From Acidaminococcus fermentans DSM 20731 (GTDB lineage Bacteria > Bacillota > Negativicutes > Acidaminococcales > Acidaminococcaceae), in assembly GCF_000025305.1 (NCBI RefSeq), contig NC_013740.1:248001-312000 (forward strand): 64,000 nt of DNA, written 5' to 3'. Position 1 is the stretch's first letter. Each line of letters begins with the position of its first letter. Below the pieces are notes generated by a model that ran no database searches, was not told the DNA's origin, and saw only the letters and a list, made by a program, of their open reading frames with translations. Made by a program: the position numbers and the translations under genes. Positions 24,138 through 34,020 of this stretch are shown here, piece by piece.

Positions 24138-25559
24138 TCAGAACCGGAAATCCCGTTCCCCTCCATCGATTTTCTGGAGATAGGCTTCGCAGGTGGCTCT
24201 TACCTGCGGGTTGGGGATGTGGTTCAGTTCCTTTTTGATGGCTTCCATGCCTTTCTGCCGGGTTTCCGGAGAGGCGTAGTCGTCCAGGTATTCCCGGAGG
24301 GTCAGCAGGGCATTGGGCTGGCAGCAGTTGGAGATCTCTCCCGTCTTGGCCAGGCTCATGAACCGGTCCCCGGTGCGGCCGGCCCGGTAGCAGGCGGTGC
24401 AGAAGCTGGGGATGTATCCATCGGTGAGGAGCCAGTTGATCACCTGGTCCAGGGTCCGGTTGTCGCTGACTTCAAACTGGGCGGAATCTTCTTCTTCCTC
24501 TTCCGCATAGCCCCCCACGCTGGTCCGGGACGCACCGCTGATCTGGGAAACACCCACTTCCAGCACGGCCTTCCGGGTGGCGGCGGATTCCCGGGTGGAG
24601 ATGATGATCCCGGTGTAGGGAACGGTGATCCGCAGGATGGCCACGATCTTCTTGAACATGGCATCGGAAATGGCATTGGGGAAGGACTGGACGGAAATGT
24701 CGTCGGCAGGGCGGATCCGGGGCACGCTGATGGTGTGGGGCCCTACGCCGAACATGGTTTCCAGGTGTTCCTTGTGCATCAGGATGCCGGCAAAGTCATA
24801 CCGGTACATATTGAGGCCGAACAGCACGCCCACGCCCACGTCGTCGATGCCTCCTTCCATGGCCCGGTCCATGGCTTCCGTATGATAGGCATAGTCATGT
24901 TTGGGACCGGTGGGATGGAGCTTTTCGTAGTTTTCCTTGTGGTAGGTTTCCTGGAACAGGATGTAGGTACCGATGCCGGCTTCCTTCAGTTTCCGGTAGT
25001 TTTCCACGGTGGTGGCGGCGATGTTCACGTTCACCCGGCGGATGGCGCCATTTTTGTGTTTGATGCTGTAGATGGTATGGATGCATTCCAGGATATAGTC
25101 AATGGGGTTGTTCACCGGATCTTCCCCGGCTTCCAGGGCCAGCCGCTTGTGGCCCATGTCCTGGAGGGCGATGACTTCTTTCCGGATTTCGTCCTGGGTG
25201 AGCTTCTTCCGGGCAATGTGCTTGTTCTTCATGTGGTAGGGGCAGTACACACAGCCGTTGACGCAGTAGTTGGACAGGTACAGAGGGGCAAAGAGCACGA
25301 TCCGCTGGCCGTAGATCTTGTCCTTGATTTCCCGGGCCAGGTCATAGATCCCTTCCAGGATGGAGGGGTCTTCACAGGCCAGGAGCACGGAGGCTTCCCG
25401 GTGGGTGAGCCCTTTCAGGGTCCGGGCTTTTTCCAGAAGGCTCCGGCAGTAGTCCGGATCTTTGCTCCGCTCGTCCGCAAAGGCCAGGGTATCCAGGATT
25501 TCCTGATGGTTGATGAATTCCTCCGCTTTCGGAGACGCAGGATTGTACGGTATGGTCAT
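24138..25559 (-). CDS. hydG: [FeFe]-hydrogenase maturase HydG (tyrosine lyase)
   Basis: This 473-residue radical SAM enzyme cleaves tyrosine to supply CO and CN ligands for the H-cluster of [FeFe]-hydrogenase. The SAM cluster motif NYCVNGCVYC (CX3CX2C, near residue 97) sits in a TIM-barrel start like ThiH. The C-terminal auxiliary-cluster motif CTAC followed 22 residues later by NCC (about residues 378-405) distinguishes HydG from ThiH. Length is normal. It stands alone: hydE, hydF and the hydrogenase are not in the window. It has its own promoter and an attenuator-like leader. Confidence 0.93.
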   Translation of the reverse strand: MTIPYNPASPKAEEFINHQEILDTLAFADERSKDPDYCRSLLEKARTLKGLTHREASVLLACEDPSILEGIYDLAREIKDKIYGQRIVLFAPLYLSNYCVNGCVYCPYHMKNKHIARKKLTQDEIRKEVIALQDMGHKRLALEAGEDPVNNPIDYILECIHTIYSIKHKNGAIRRVNVNIAATTVENYRKLKEAGIGTYILFQETYHKENYEKLHPTGPKHDYAYHTEAMDRAMEGGIDDVGVGVLFGLNMYRYDFAGILMHKEHLETMFGVGPHTISVPRIRPADDISVQSFPNAISDAMFKKIVAILRITVPYTGIIISTRESAATRKAVLEVGVSQISGASRTSVGGYAEEEEEDSAQFEVSDNRTLDQVINWLLTDGYIPSFCTACYRAGRTGDRFMSLAKTGEISNCCQPNALLTLREYLDDYASPETRQKGMEAIKKELNHIPNPQVRATCEAYLQKIDGGERDFRF

Positions 25560-25587
25560 TTTTTTCCTCCCCTTCGCTCCCTCTGAA

Positions 25588-25683
25588 ATAAAAAAGAGGA
25601 GCCCGGCCTGAAAAAAGGCCCAGCTCCCCCTGTGATTCGTTCCTGTACTGCCTTAGTACTCGGATCACCTTGTACGCAGGGAG
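25588..25683 (-). promoter_or_regulatory. Structured leader of hydG, candidate riboswitch/attenuator
   Basis: On the hydG strand the leader folds into nested stems: P1 from CTCCCTG (25677-25683) with CAGGGGGAG (25624-25632), P2 GTGAT/ATCAC, P3 GTACT/AGTAC. The 3' half of P1 is also the 5' half of an intrinsic terminator (GGAGCTGGGCC / GGCCGGGCTCC, then TCTTTTTT). The two folds exclude each other, which is the hallmark of ligand- or protein-controlled attenuation. I could not match the aptamer-like part to a known riboswitch class. Confidence 0.55.
25598..25627 (-). terminator. Leader terminator in front of hydG
   Basis: An 11-base stem with one mismatch around a TTTTTTCA loop, followed on the minus strand by TCTTTTTTATTT. 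It lies 39 bases before the hydG start. Confidence 0.75.
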
Positions 25684-25695
25684 CAGATTATGGAT

Positions 25696-25724
25696 ATTGT
25701 AACGTATGAAACAGGAAAAAGCAA
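25696..25724 (-). promoter_or_regulatory. Promoter of hydG
   Basis: Minus strand: TTGCTT (25724-25719), 17 bases, TACAAT (25701-25696). Transcription would begin about 130 bases before the hydG start, just ahead of the structured leader. Confidence 0.6.
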
Positions 25725-25731
25725 GAAAAAC

Positions 25732-25770
25732 AATGATCCCAGGAGCCAGCTTACTGCTCCTGGGATCATT
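25732..25770 (-). terminator. Terminator of the PepSY gene
   Basis: A perfect 15-bp stem AATGATCCCAGGAGC and complement with a 9-base loop; on the minus strand it is followed by GTTTTTCTTGCTTTTT. The tail overlaps the hydG -35 box. Confidence 0.85.
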
Positions 25771-25814
25771 CTCTGTATTCAGTTGTCAATGGTTCCTGGT
25801 CTTTCTCACTCAAT

Positions 25815-25886
25815 TGTATTTTGGACTCACCCCAATAATCATTTCTGTTCGTACTTACACGATCCTGTATTTTGGACTCACCCCAA
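25815..25886. repeat. Two 21-bp direct repeats, possible IS21-type end remnant
   Basis: TGTATTTTGGACTCACCCC plus AA occurs at 25815-25835 and 25866-25886, 51 bp apart. Multiple short repeats with a TTTTGGACT-ACCCC core are reminiscent of IS21-family ends. No istA or istB gene is nearby, so at most this is a remnant. Confidence 0.45.
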
Positions 25887-25898
25887 AAGCCAATTGGC

Positions 25899-26426
25899 TT
25901 ACTTGAATTTCAGTTCCTGATAACCGATCAACGCAGTTGCCGGGTTCAAAAGAGCAGTCCCGGTAAGGGTTGCAGTTTCGAAAGTGGCTTTGTAAATCAC
26001 AAACGGTGTACCGCTTTTATCGTCTGTATATTTCGTGACCACAATATTCTTGGCATCCGGATAGTCTGCCAATATGGTTCCTTTTACATCAGCTTCCGTT
26101 TTGCTTACCGTAACGGATCCGGGATAGTTGGACGTCTTGATGACGGCACTCTGTACCTTGCTGGTGGCCCGGTCCACAACGATTTCGTACCGCTGCAGGG
26201 TATCGGGAACCAGGTACTCCAGATCAAACTTTGCATCATCCGTCTTCGCACTTGTCAGCACCGCTTCAGGCGGTACGACCTTCGCTGCAGCATCAATCGC
26301 AGCCTGTTTGCTGGCAATGGTACTTTTCACAGCTGGTGCAGCCATTACGGGAGCAACCATACCAAAAGAGGAAGCAACAACCAATCCGGCAACGATTGCT
26401 TTCGCGATCTTATTCTGATGGCCCAT
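25899..26426 (-). CDS. Secreted PepSY-domain protein
   Basis: This 175-residue protein has AGGAGGGG before the ATG and a clear signal peptide (IAKAIVAGLVVASSFGMVAPVMAA, cleavage after AxA). The mature part carries two PepSY-like units: one around KQAAIDAAAKVVPPEAVLTSAK and YEIVVDRATSKVQSAVIK, a second around KTEADVKGTILADYPDAKN and FVIYKATFET. PepSY domains are often protease-inhibitory or regulatory modules in the cell envelope. Base composition is lower in GC than the neighbours. It has its own promoter and terminator and is monocistronic. Confidence 0.72.
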   Translation of the reverse strand: MGHQNKIAKAIVAGLVVASSFGMVAPVMAAPAVKSTIASKQAAIDAAAKVVPPEAVLTSAKTDDAKFDLEYLVPDTLQRYEIVVDRATSKVQSAVIKTSNYPGSVTVSKTEADVKGTILADYPDAKNIVVTKYTDDKSGTPFVIYKATFETATLTGTALLNPATALIGYQELKFK

Positions 26427-26496
26427 TGGAAACCCCTCCTGTCTTTCGGAACTTCCAACCTACACTGTCTTTGGTTGGATTTCCTTTCTTGGCTTT

Positions 26497-26524
26497 ATCA
26501 TAGCATGTTTTCTGAAATATGCAA
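26497..26524 (-). promoter_or_regulatory. Promoter of the PepSY gene
   Basis: Minus strand TTGCAT, 16 bases, TATGAT, about 70 bp before the start. The 5' leader contains a small CCAACC/GGTTGG hairpin. Confidence 0.55.
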
Positions 26525-26587
26525 GAAAAATCAGAAAGCAGCAAAAAACGTTACAGTTTCTGTATCAAATGGTACGGCACAAAAAAA

Positions 26588-26613
26588 GAAGCTGTTGCAT
26601 CTGCAACAGCTTC
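26588..26613 (-). terminator. Terminator of tRNA-Arg(ACG), CTGTTGCA family
   Basis: GAAGCTGTTGCA with its complement and, on the minus strand, a run of seven T residues. Confidence 0.85.
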
Positions 26614-26626
26614 CTGTACATTCAAT

Positions 26627-26703
<77 letters not shown>

Positions 26704-26720
26704 ATTACCGAACAGTCATT

Positions 26721-26749
26721 ATTATACGGGAATCAGGAAAAATAGTCAA
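26721..26749 (-). promoter_or_regulatory. Promoter of tRNA-Arg(ACG)
   Basis: Minus strand TTGACT, 17 bases, TATAAT. Confidence 0.8.
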
Positions 26750-26840
26750 GCTGTTTTTGGAAAAAAGAAAAGAAAATCGGAGAAATCCAGGAAGCTCCTG
26801 GGGAGCCCCTAGGCATTTCCGCCCTGATATTATATAATAA

Positions 26841-28166
<1,326 letters not shown>

Positions 28167-28226
28167 AAAAATCCCGGAACACAGGGAAAAGCAGGTTCAT
28201 CCAATATGCACAGAGGGGTTGATGCC

Positions 28227-29351
28227 ATGGATCGCAGTAAAATTGCGGAAGTCAAACGCGTGGTGGTAAAAGTCGGGACCAGTACCATTACCTATCCCAA
28301 CGGAAAGATCAACTATGAAAAGATCGAGAAACTGGCCCGGATCATGACGGACCTCCAGAACCAGGGGAAGGAAATGATCCTGGTGTCGTCCGGGGCCGGG
28401 GCTGCCGGGGTGGGCCGGATGGGCCTGGAGGCCAAGCCGGCCTCCATCCCGGGGAAACAGGCCTGTGCCGCCGTGGGCCAGGGCATCCTGATGCATATCT
28501 ATGAACGGCTTTTCGGGGAATACGGCCAGGTGGTGGCCCAGGTGCTGCTGACCAAGTCGGATATGGTGAACCGGCACAGCTATGCCAATGCCCGGAATGC
28601 TCTCCAGGAAATGATTTCCTGGGGGGTGATCCCCATCATCAATGAAAATGATGTGGTGGCCATCGACGAGTTCAAAATCGGGGACAACGACAACCTGTCC
28701 GCCCTGGTGGCCAGCCTGGCGGATGCGGATCTGGACATCCTGCTGTCGGACATCGACGGGCTGTATACCGCCAATCCCAAGACCCATCCGGAGGCCAGGC
28801 TGGTTTCCGTGGTGGAGGAAGTGACCCCGGAAATCGAAGCCACCGCCGGAGGCGCCGGTTCCAAGAACGCCACCGGGGGCATGCTTACCAAGCTCCAGGC
28901 GGCCAAGAACGCCATGAGTGCCGGCATTGCCCTGATCATTGCCAATGGGGAAGATCTGGAGATCCTCCGGAAGATCATGAGGGGCGAACCTGTGGGGACC
29001 CTGTTCGTACCCCGGGAAAGCCATCTCCGGTTCCGGAACCAGTGGCTGGCCTTCGGGTCCAGGATCAGCGGCAAAGTCATTGTGGATGAGGGACTGGCCA
29101 AAGCCCTGCGTCAGAAAGGGGGCTGCAGCATCCTGCCGGTGGGCATCACCGGGGTGGAAGGCAGCTTCGAAAGCGGGGACACGGTGAGCGTCCTGGATCA
29201 GGAGGGCCATGAACTGGCCCGGGGCATGACCAATTACAATGCGGAAGACCTGGACCTGATCAAAGGCTGCCGGACCAGCCAGATCGAAGAAAAAATCGGC
29301 TACAAACATTACGATGAAGCCATCCACCGGGACAACCTGGTGGTACTGTAA
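28227..29351 (+). CDS. proB: Glutamate 5-kinase
   Basis: This 374-residue enzyme phosphorylates glutamate in the first step of proline synthesis. The start is the ATG 9 bases after AGGGG; a more upstream ATG lacks a site. The kinase domain has VVVKVGTSTIT, LVSSGAGAAGVG, INENDVVAIDEFKIGDNDNLSALVA and DIDGLYTANP; a PUA domain fills residues about 280-374 (GKVIVDEGLAKALRQKGGCSILPVGI). Feedback-inhibited enzymes usually carry this PUA domain. Followed by proA with a 13-bp gap. Confidence 0.95.
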   Translation: MDRSKIAEVKRVVVKVGTSTITYPNGKINYEKIEKLARIMTDLQNQGKEMILVSSGAGAAGVGRMGLEAKPASIPGKQACAAVGQGILMHIYERLFGEYGQVVAQVLLTKSDMVNRHSYANARNALQEMISWGVIPIINENDVVAIDEFKIGDNDNLSALVASLADADLDILLSDIDGLYTANPKTHPEARLVSVVEEVTPEIEATAGGAGSKNATGGMLTKLQAAKNAMSAGIALIIANGEDLEILRKIMRGEPVGTLFVPRESHLRFRNQWLAFGSRISGKVIVDEGLAKALRQKGGCSILPVGITGVEGSFESGDTVSVLDQEGHELARGMTNYNAEDLDLIKGCRTSQIEEKIGYKHYDEAIHRDNLVVL

Positions 29352-29364
29352 GGGGGCAGAAACC

Positions 29365-30621
29365 ATGTACGAAGTGGGAATGGTACGGACCCAGGGGGAA
29401 GCGGCAAAACAGGCTTCCCTGGAATTGGGCATCCTGAATACCCGTGTGAAGAATGACATCCTGGAAAGCATGGCAGAGGGGCTGCTGGCAGAAGAAAAAA
29501 ACATCCTGGAAGCCAATGCCGTGGATATGGAAGAAGGCCGGAAGGGAGGGCTGCGGGATTCCCTCCTGGACCGGCTGCTGCTTACCCATGACCGGCTGGC
29601 CCAGATGGCCGAGGGCATCCGTCAGGTGGCCGGGCTCCCGGATCCGGTGGGACGGATCCTCAGCGGGAGCACCCTGGCCAACGGGCTGACCATCACCAAG
29701 GTGTCCGTGCCCCTGGGGGTCATCGGGATCATCTATGAAGCCCGGCCCAATGTAACCGCCGACGCCATCGCCCTGTGCGTGAAAAGCGGCAATGCCGTGA
29801 TCCTGAAGGGGGGCAGGGAAGCCCTCCATTCCAACAAAGCAGTCAGCGATGTGCTGATTGCCTACGGGGAAAAGGCCGGGCTGCCCAAAGGGGCGGTCCA
29901 GTTCGTCAATGTGCCGGACCGGGCTGCGGTGGATGAACTGATCCATCTGGAAGGCCTGGTGGATGTGGTGATCCCCCGGGGCGGGGCCGGACTGATCAAG
30001 AATGTGGTCCACAACGCTTCCGTGCCGGTGATCGAAACGGGAGCCGGAGTGTGTCACACCTATGTGGATGCTTATGCCAATGTGCCCATGGCAGTGGAAA
30101 TCGCCATGAACGCCAAGGTGAACCGGCCTTCCACCTGCAATGCCATGGAAACCCTGCTGGTCCACAAGGACATTGCGGACGCCTTCCTGCCGGCCATGCT
30201 GGAAGCCTACAAAAAGGCCCATGTGACCGTGCTGGGGGATGCCCGGACCCAGGGCTACAGCGGGGATGTGCAGCCTGCCACGGAAGAGGACTGGGCCACG
30301 GAATACGGGGATCTGCGGCTTTCCGTGAAAGTGGTGGACAGTCTGGAAGAAGCGGTGGCCCATATCCGCCGGTACAGCACCGGCCATTCGGAAGCCATTG
30401 TGACGGACGACTACGAAAATGCCCGGAAGTTCCAGCAGCTGGTGGATGCGGCGGCCGTCTATGTAAATGCCTCCACCCGGTTCACGGACGGGTTCGAATT
30501 CGGATTCGGGGCGGAAATCGGCATCAGCACCCAGAAACTCCATGCCAGAGGGCCCATGGGCCTGCCGGAACTGACCACCACCAAATACCTGGTGAACGGC
30601 AATGGCCAGGTGCGGAAGTGA
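29365..30621 (+). CDS. proA: Glutamate-5-semialdehyde dehydrogenase
   Basis: This 418-residue enzyme reduces gamma-glutamyl phosphate to glutamate semialdehyde with NADPH. Motifs are PLGVIGIIYEARPNVTADAIALCVKSGNAVILKGG, IPRGGAGLIKNVV, and the catalytic cysteine in VNRPSTCNAMETLLVH. The start is the ATG after AGGGGGC; the longer frame overlaps proB. ProB and ProA act as a complex that channels the labile intermediate. The 187-bp gap that follows contains a terminator-like hairpin. Confidence 0.95.
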   Translation: MYEVGMVRTQGEAAKQASLELGILNTRVKNDILESMAEGLLAEEKNILEANAVDMEEGRKGGLRDSLLDRLLLTHDRLAQMAEGIRQVAGLPDPVGRILSGSTLANGLTITKVSVPLGVIGIIYEARPNVTADAIALCVKSGNAVILKGGREALHSNKAVSDVLIAYGEKAGLPKGAVQFVNVPDRAAVDELIHLEGLVDVVIPRGGAGLIKNVVHNASVPVIETGAGVCHTYVDAYANVPMAVEIAMNAKVNRPSTCNAMETLLVHKDIADAFLPAMLEAYKKAHVTVLGDARTQGYSGDVQPATEEDWATEYGDLRLSVKVVDSLEEAVAHIRRYSTGHSEAIVTDDYENARKFQQLVDAAAVYVNASTRFTDGFEFGFGAEIGISTQKLHARGPMGLPELTTTKYLVNGNGQVRK

Positions 30622-30730
30622 CAGGGCAGGGACTTTCTGAATGGTACGAATACTGAGTTGTTTCAAAACCATTCATGGGGGCTTCATAAATCTTTTTTAC
30701 AATAACCGTAGATATAAGAGAATGAGGGAG

Positions 30731-30770
30731 CGGATGTATGGAGAGCCATTCTCTGTACATCCGTATTTTT
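30731..30770 (+). terminator. Terminator or leader hairpin between proA and the MacA-like gene
   Basis: CGGATGTA.GGAGAG with CTCTGTACATCCG followed by TATTTTTTCC. It lies 110 bp after proA and 39 bp before the next gene, so it may end proBA or attenuate the exporter operon. Confidence 0.6.
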
Positions 30771-30808
30771 TCCTGCGGAGGCAGGAAAATTGATGGAGGG
30801 AAGACAGC

Positions 30809-31879
30809 GTGAACATCGTGCAGAAGCATAAAGTGCTGCTGATTGTCCTGGCAATCCTGGTTGCCGGCGGGGCCGGCGGCTACAAATACTACCAGGTGAA
30901 AAAGACCCAGGAAGCCGTGGCGGCCACCCGGACCGACGCCGTCCAGCGGGGGGATCTGCGGAAGACCATTTCCGCCACCGGGGCCCTGAAAGCCCTGGAC
31001 AATGTGGACATCAACTCCAAGATCACCGGCCGTATCGTCCAGGTCTATGTAACGGAAAACCAGCATGTGACCGCGGGACAGGCTCTGGTGAAACTGGATG
31101 ATACCTCCCTGAAGGCCACCCAGGAAATGAAGCGGGCGGCCCTGGTGGATAAACAGGCCACCTATGAGCGGGACCAGGCCCTGCTGGAGCAGGGGGCCAT
31201 CGCCCAGAGCGTATTCGATACCGCAGAGGCCAATTACCGGGTGGCCAAGGCGGAATACGAACAGGCCACGTCCAACGTAAACGATACGGTGATCAGCACA
31301 CCCATCGACGGCTATGTGATCGGCAAGCCCACCCCTGTGGGGCAAACCGTATCCTCCGGTATTTCCACGCCCCAGGTACTGATGAGCGTGGCCAACCTGG
31401 ACAAGATGCAGATTTACCTGATGGTGGACGAATCGGATATCGGCCAGATCAAACAGGGCCAGACCGTGGAATTCACCGTGGATACCTATCCCAACGAAAC
31501 CTTCAAGGGGACCATCAGTCTGATCGGCCGCAGCGCCACCACCACCAACAACGTGAACTACTACACCTGCTATGTGGATGTGGAAAACTCCGAAGGGAAA
31601 CTGCTGCCCACCATGACCGCCCGGGCCAATGTGATCGTGGATGAAATCCAGGATGCCCTGACCGTATCCAACAAGTGTATCCATACGGAAAATGGCCAGA
31701 AATACGTACTGGTCTATGACAAGGAGAACAATACCTCCCGGAAAGTCCCTGTGAAAGTCCTGCTGACCGGGGAAGACCGGGTGGCGGTCCAGGGGGATCT
31801 CCAGCCCGGGGACGAACTGGTGGTAAAGACCGCCAAGGCCACCGGCAGCACCAACAGACGGATGGGGCCTCCGATCTAA
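30809..31879 (+). CDS. Periplasmic adaptor of a MacAB-like exporter
   Basis: This 356-residue HlyD/MacA-type membrane fusion protein starts at GTG after GGAGGG. It has one N-terminal membrane segment (VLLIVLAILVAGGAGGYKYY), a split biotinyl-lipoyl domain (VDINSKITGRIVQVYVTENQHVTAGQALVKLDD and later TVISTPIDGYVIGKPTPVGQTVSSG), a coiled-coil hairpin of about 70 residues and a beta-barrel domain. It bridges the ABC permease to an outer-membrane channel. It is the first gene of a four-gene operon; no TolC homologue is present in the window. Confidence 0.87.
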   Translation: MNIVQKHKVLLIVLAILVAGGAGGYKYYQVKKTQEAVAATRTDAVQRGDLRKTISATGALKALDNVDINSKITGRIVQVYVTENQHVTAGQALVKLDDTSLKATQEMKRAALVDKQATYERDQALLEQGAIAQSVFDTAEANYRVAKAEYEQATSNVNDTVISTPIDGYVIGKPTPVGQTVSSGISTPQVLMSVANLDKMQIYLMVDESDIGQIKQGQTVEFTVDTYPNETFKGTISLIGRSATTTNNVNYYTCYVDVENSEGKLLPTMTARANVIVDEIQDALTVSNKCIHTENGQKYVLVYDKENNTSRKVPVKVLLTGEDRVAVQGDLQPGDELVVKTAKATGSTNRRMGPPI

Positions 31880-31898
31880 GGACAGGAGGAACCAGGCC

Positions 31899-32597
31899 AT
31901 GAACGTCATTGAACTGAAAGACATTGTGAAAAGCTACCAGATGGGGGATACCATCGTCTATGCTCTGAACCATGTGACGGTGAATTTCGAAAAGGGCAAA
32001 TTCACTTCCATTGTGGGGCCTTCCGGCAGCGGCAAATCCACCATGATGAATATCCTGGGCTGTCTGGACCGGCCCACCTCCGGGGAATATTATCTGGAAG
32101 GGAAGAACATCGCCAACTATACCGACGATGAACTGGCTCGGACCCGGAACCGGCGGATCGGCTTCGTGTTCCAGAGCTTCAACCTGCTGAGCCGGCTGAC
32201 GGCGGTGGAAAACGTGGCCCTGCCCCTGATTTATGCGGGTGTGAACCTGGAAGAGCGGACCAGAAGGGCGGAACAGGCCCTGACCAATGTGGGGCTGGGG
32301 ACCCGGATGTACCACAAACCCAATGAGATGTCCGGGGGCCAGCGGCAGCGGGTGGCCATTGCCCGGGCGCTCATCAACAATCCGGCCATCATCATGGCCG
32401 ACGAACCCACCGGGAACCTGGACACCAAATCCACCCTGGAAATCATCGACATTTTCGAGAAGCTGAACCAGGAGGGGAAAACGGTGATCATGGTCACCCA
32501 CGAACCGGAACTGGCGGCCATGACCCAGCGGATCCTGGTGATGCGGGACGGCCGGCTGACGGAAGAGAAAGAGGGAGGAGGTCAGGTGGTTGTTTAG
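31899..32597 (+). CDS. MacB/LolD-type ABC exporter ATPase
   Basis: This 232-residue ATPase has Walker A GPSGSGKST, signature MSGGQRQRVAIARAL, Walker B IIMADEPTGNLD, and the H-loop VTHEPELA, in the LolD/MacB/FtsE group that drives mechanotransmission rather than substrate translocation through a tunnel. AGGAGGAACC precedes the ATG. It overlaps the permease gene by 8 bp. Confidence 0.9.
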   Translation: MNVIELKDIVKSYQMGDTIVYALNHVTVNFEKGKFTSIVGPSGSGKSTMMNILGCLDRPTSGEYYLEGKNIANYTDDELARTRNRRIGFVFQSFNLLSRLTAVENVALPLIYAGVNLEERTRRAEQALTNVGLGTRMYHKPNEMSGGQRQRVAIARALINNPAIIMADEPTGNLDTKSTLEIIDIFEKLNQEGKTVIMVTHEPELAAMTQRILVMRDGRLTEEKEGGGQVVV

Positions 32598-33804
32598 AGA
32601 ATGTGTAAAAATGGCCTTTGAAGGGATGCTGGCCAACAAGATCCGGACCTTCCTGACCATGCTGGGCATCATCATCGGGGTGGGCGCCGTGATCGCCATG
32701 GTGTCCCTGGGCCTGGGGATGCAGGAAAAAGTCAAGGAAAACATCACCAGCATGGGCAGCAACCTGCTGATTGTCATGAGCGGCGGCCGGACGGCCAACG
32801 GCCAGCGGATTGCCAGCGGCAGCGGGGCCAAGCTGACCTACGAGGACGCCAAGGCCATCGAAAAGAACGTGGACGGCATCAAATACGTGGCCCCCGGAGT
32901 CCAGAACAGTTACCAGCTGGTAGCCGGGAATCAGAACTGGACCTCCCAGGTCCAGGGGGTCACCCCCAACATCCTGTCCATCCGGAGCTATTCCATCGAA
33001 CAGGGACGGATGTACAGCCAGCGGGACATGAACAGCCGGGAAAGAGTCTGTGTCATCGGGAAAACCGTGGCGGATACCCTGTTCCCGGACGGAAATGCCG
33101 TGGGACAGATCATGCGGATCAACAAGGCTCCCTTTACGGTGATCGGGGTGCTGGCCTCCAAGGGACAGTCCGCCATGGGCCAGGATCAGGATGACATTGT
33201 GTTTGTCCCCCTGACCACGGCCATGCAGCGGCTCATGGGGCTTACCTACATCCGGAACATCACCATCCAGTGTGAAAACGAAAATACCGTGTCCCAGGTC
33301 CAGTCCGATGTGGTGACACTGCTCCGGACCCGGCACAAGATCAAGACCGGGGCGGATGATGACTTTTCCGTCCGGGATCTGACGGAAATCATCAAGACGG
33401 CCCAGGAAACCACCGGATCCATCACCCTGCTGCTGGCCATTGTGGCCGGGATCAGTCTGCTGGTGGGGGGCATCGGCATCATGAACATCATGCTGGTATC
33501 CGTAACGGAACGAACAAGGGAAATCGGTATCCGGAAGGCCCTGGGGGCCACCTATCACGATATCCTGCTCCAGTTCCTGGTGGAATCCATGGTGATCGGG
33601 GTCACCGGGGGTACCACCGGGATGATCCTGGGGACGGTGATCTCCGTGATCGCCGCCAAGATCATTGGCTGGCCCATTGTGATTTCCATTGCGGCCACCA
33701 TCATTTCCGTGGTGTTCTCCGTGGGCATCGGCCTGTTCTTCGGCCTGTATCCGGCCAAGAAAGCGGCGCTGCTGGATCCCATCGATGCCCTGCGTTATGA
33801 ATAA
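32590..33804 (+). CDS. MacB-like ABC exporter permease (FtsX fold)
   Basis: This 404-residue permease starts at TTG, 10 bases after GAGGAGG, giving FRECVKMAFEGMLANKIRTFLTMLGIIIGVGAVIAM, the usual MacB permease start. A large periplasmic domain lies between the first and second membrane segments, and three segments follow near residues 275-395 with the GGIGIMNIMLVSVTERTREIGIRKALGAT signature. Substrates of such systems include macrolides, peptides and toxins; nothing nearby identifies this one. Confidence 0.88.
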   Translation: MFRECVKMAFEGMLANKIRTFLTMLGIIIGVGAVIAMVSLGLGMQEKVKENITSMGSNLLIVMSGGRTANGQRIASGSGAKLTYEDAKAIEKNVDGIKYVAPGVQNSYQLVAGNQNWTSQVQGVTPNILSIRSYSIEQGRMYSQRDMNSRERVCVIGKTVADTLFPDGNAVGQIMRINKAPFTVIGVLASKGQSAMGQDQDDIVFVPLTTAMQRLMGLTYIRNITIQCENENTVSQVQSDVVTLLRTRHKIKTGADDDFSVRDLTEIIKTAQETTGSITLLLAIVAGISLLVGGIGIMNIMLVSVTERTREIGIRKALGATYHDILLQFLVESMVIGVTGGTTGMILGTVISVIAAKIIGWPIVISIAATIISVVFSVGIGLFFGLYPAKKAALLDPIDALRYE

Positions 33805-33964
33805 GGCGGAAAAGCCCACTCTCCGGCAGAAATGGAGGGGGTTCGTGGAATTCCTCCACCGTCCCAAGACCCGGTTCGATATCCGGGACCGGGGCAGGGC
33901 CCTGGTCCTGTTCCTGCTGATCGTGGCAGGACTCATGTGGGTGGTGGAGAAGATAACGGGATAA
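33797..33964 (+). CDS. Small single-pass membrane protein coupled to the MacB-like permease
   Basis: This 55-residue protein has its ATG overlapping the stop of the permease gene by 8 bp. It reads MNKAEKPTLRQKWRGFVEF, a basic stretch, then one membrane helix ALVLFLLIVAGLMWVVEKI. The overlap and the terminator right after it mark it as the last gene of the exporter operon. I do not recognise a family; it may be an accessory subunit. Confidence 0.6.
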   Translation: MNKAEKPTLRQKWRGFVEFLHRPKTRFDIRDRGRALVLFLLIVAGLMWVVEKITG

Positions 33965-33966
33965 TG

Positions 33967-34019
33967 AAAGAGGGGGCTGTGAAAAAATGAGAAATCATTT
34001 TTTCACAGCCCCCCTTTTT
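33967..34019. terminator. Terminator between the exporter operon and hutD, CTGTGAA family
   Basis: GGGGGGCTGTGAAAAAATGA-type stem with a four-base loop and T5. Its inner 40 bases are almost identical to those of the lrgAB terminator at 4057. Confidence 0.88.
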
Positions 34020-34020
34020 C

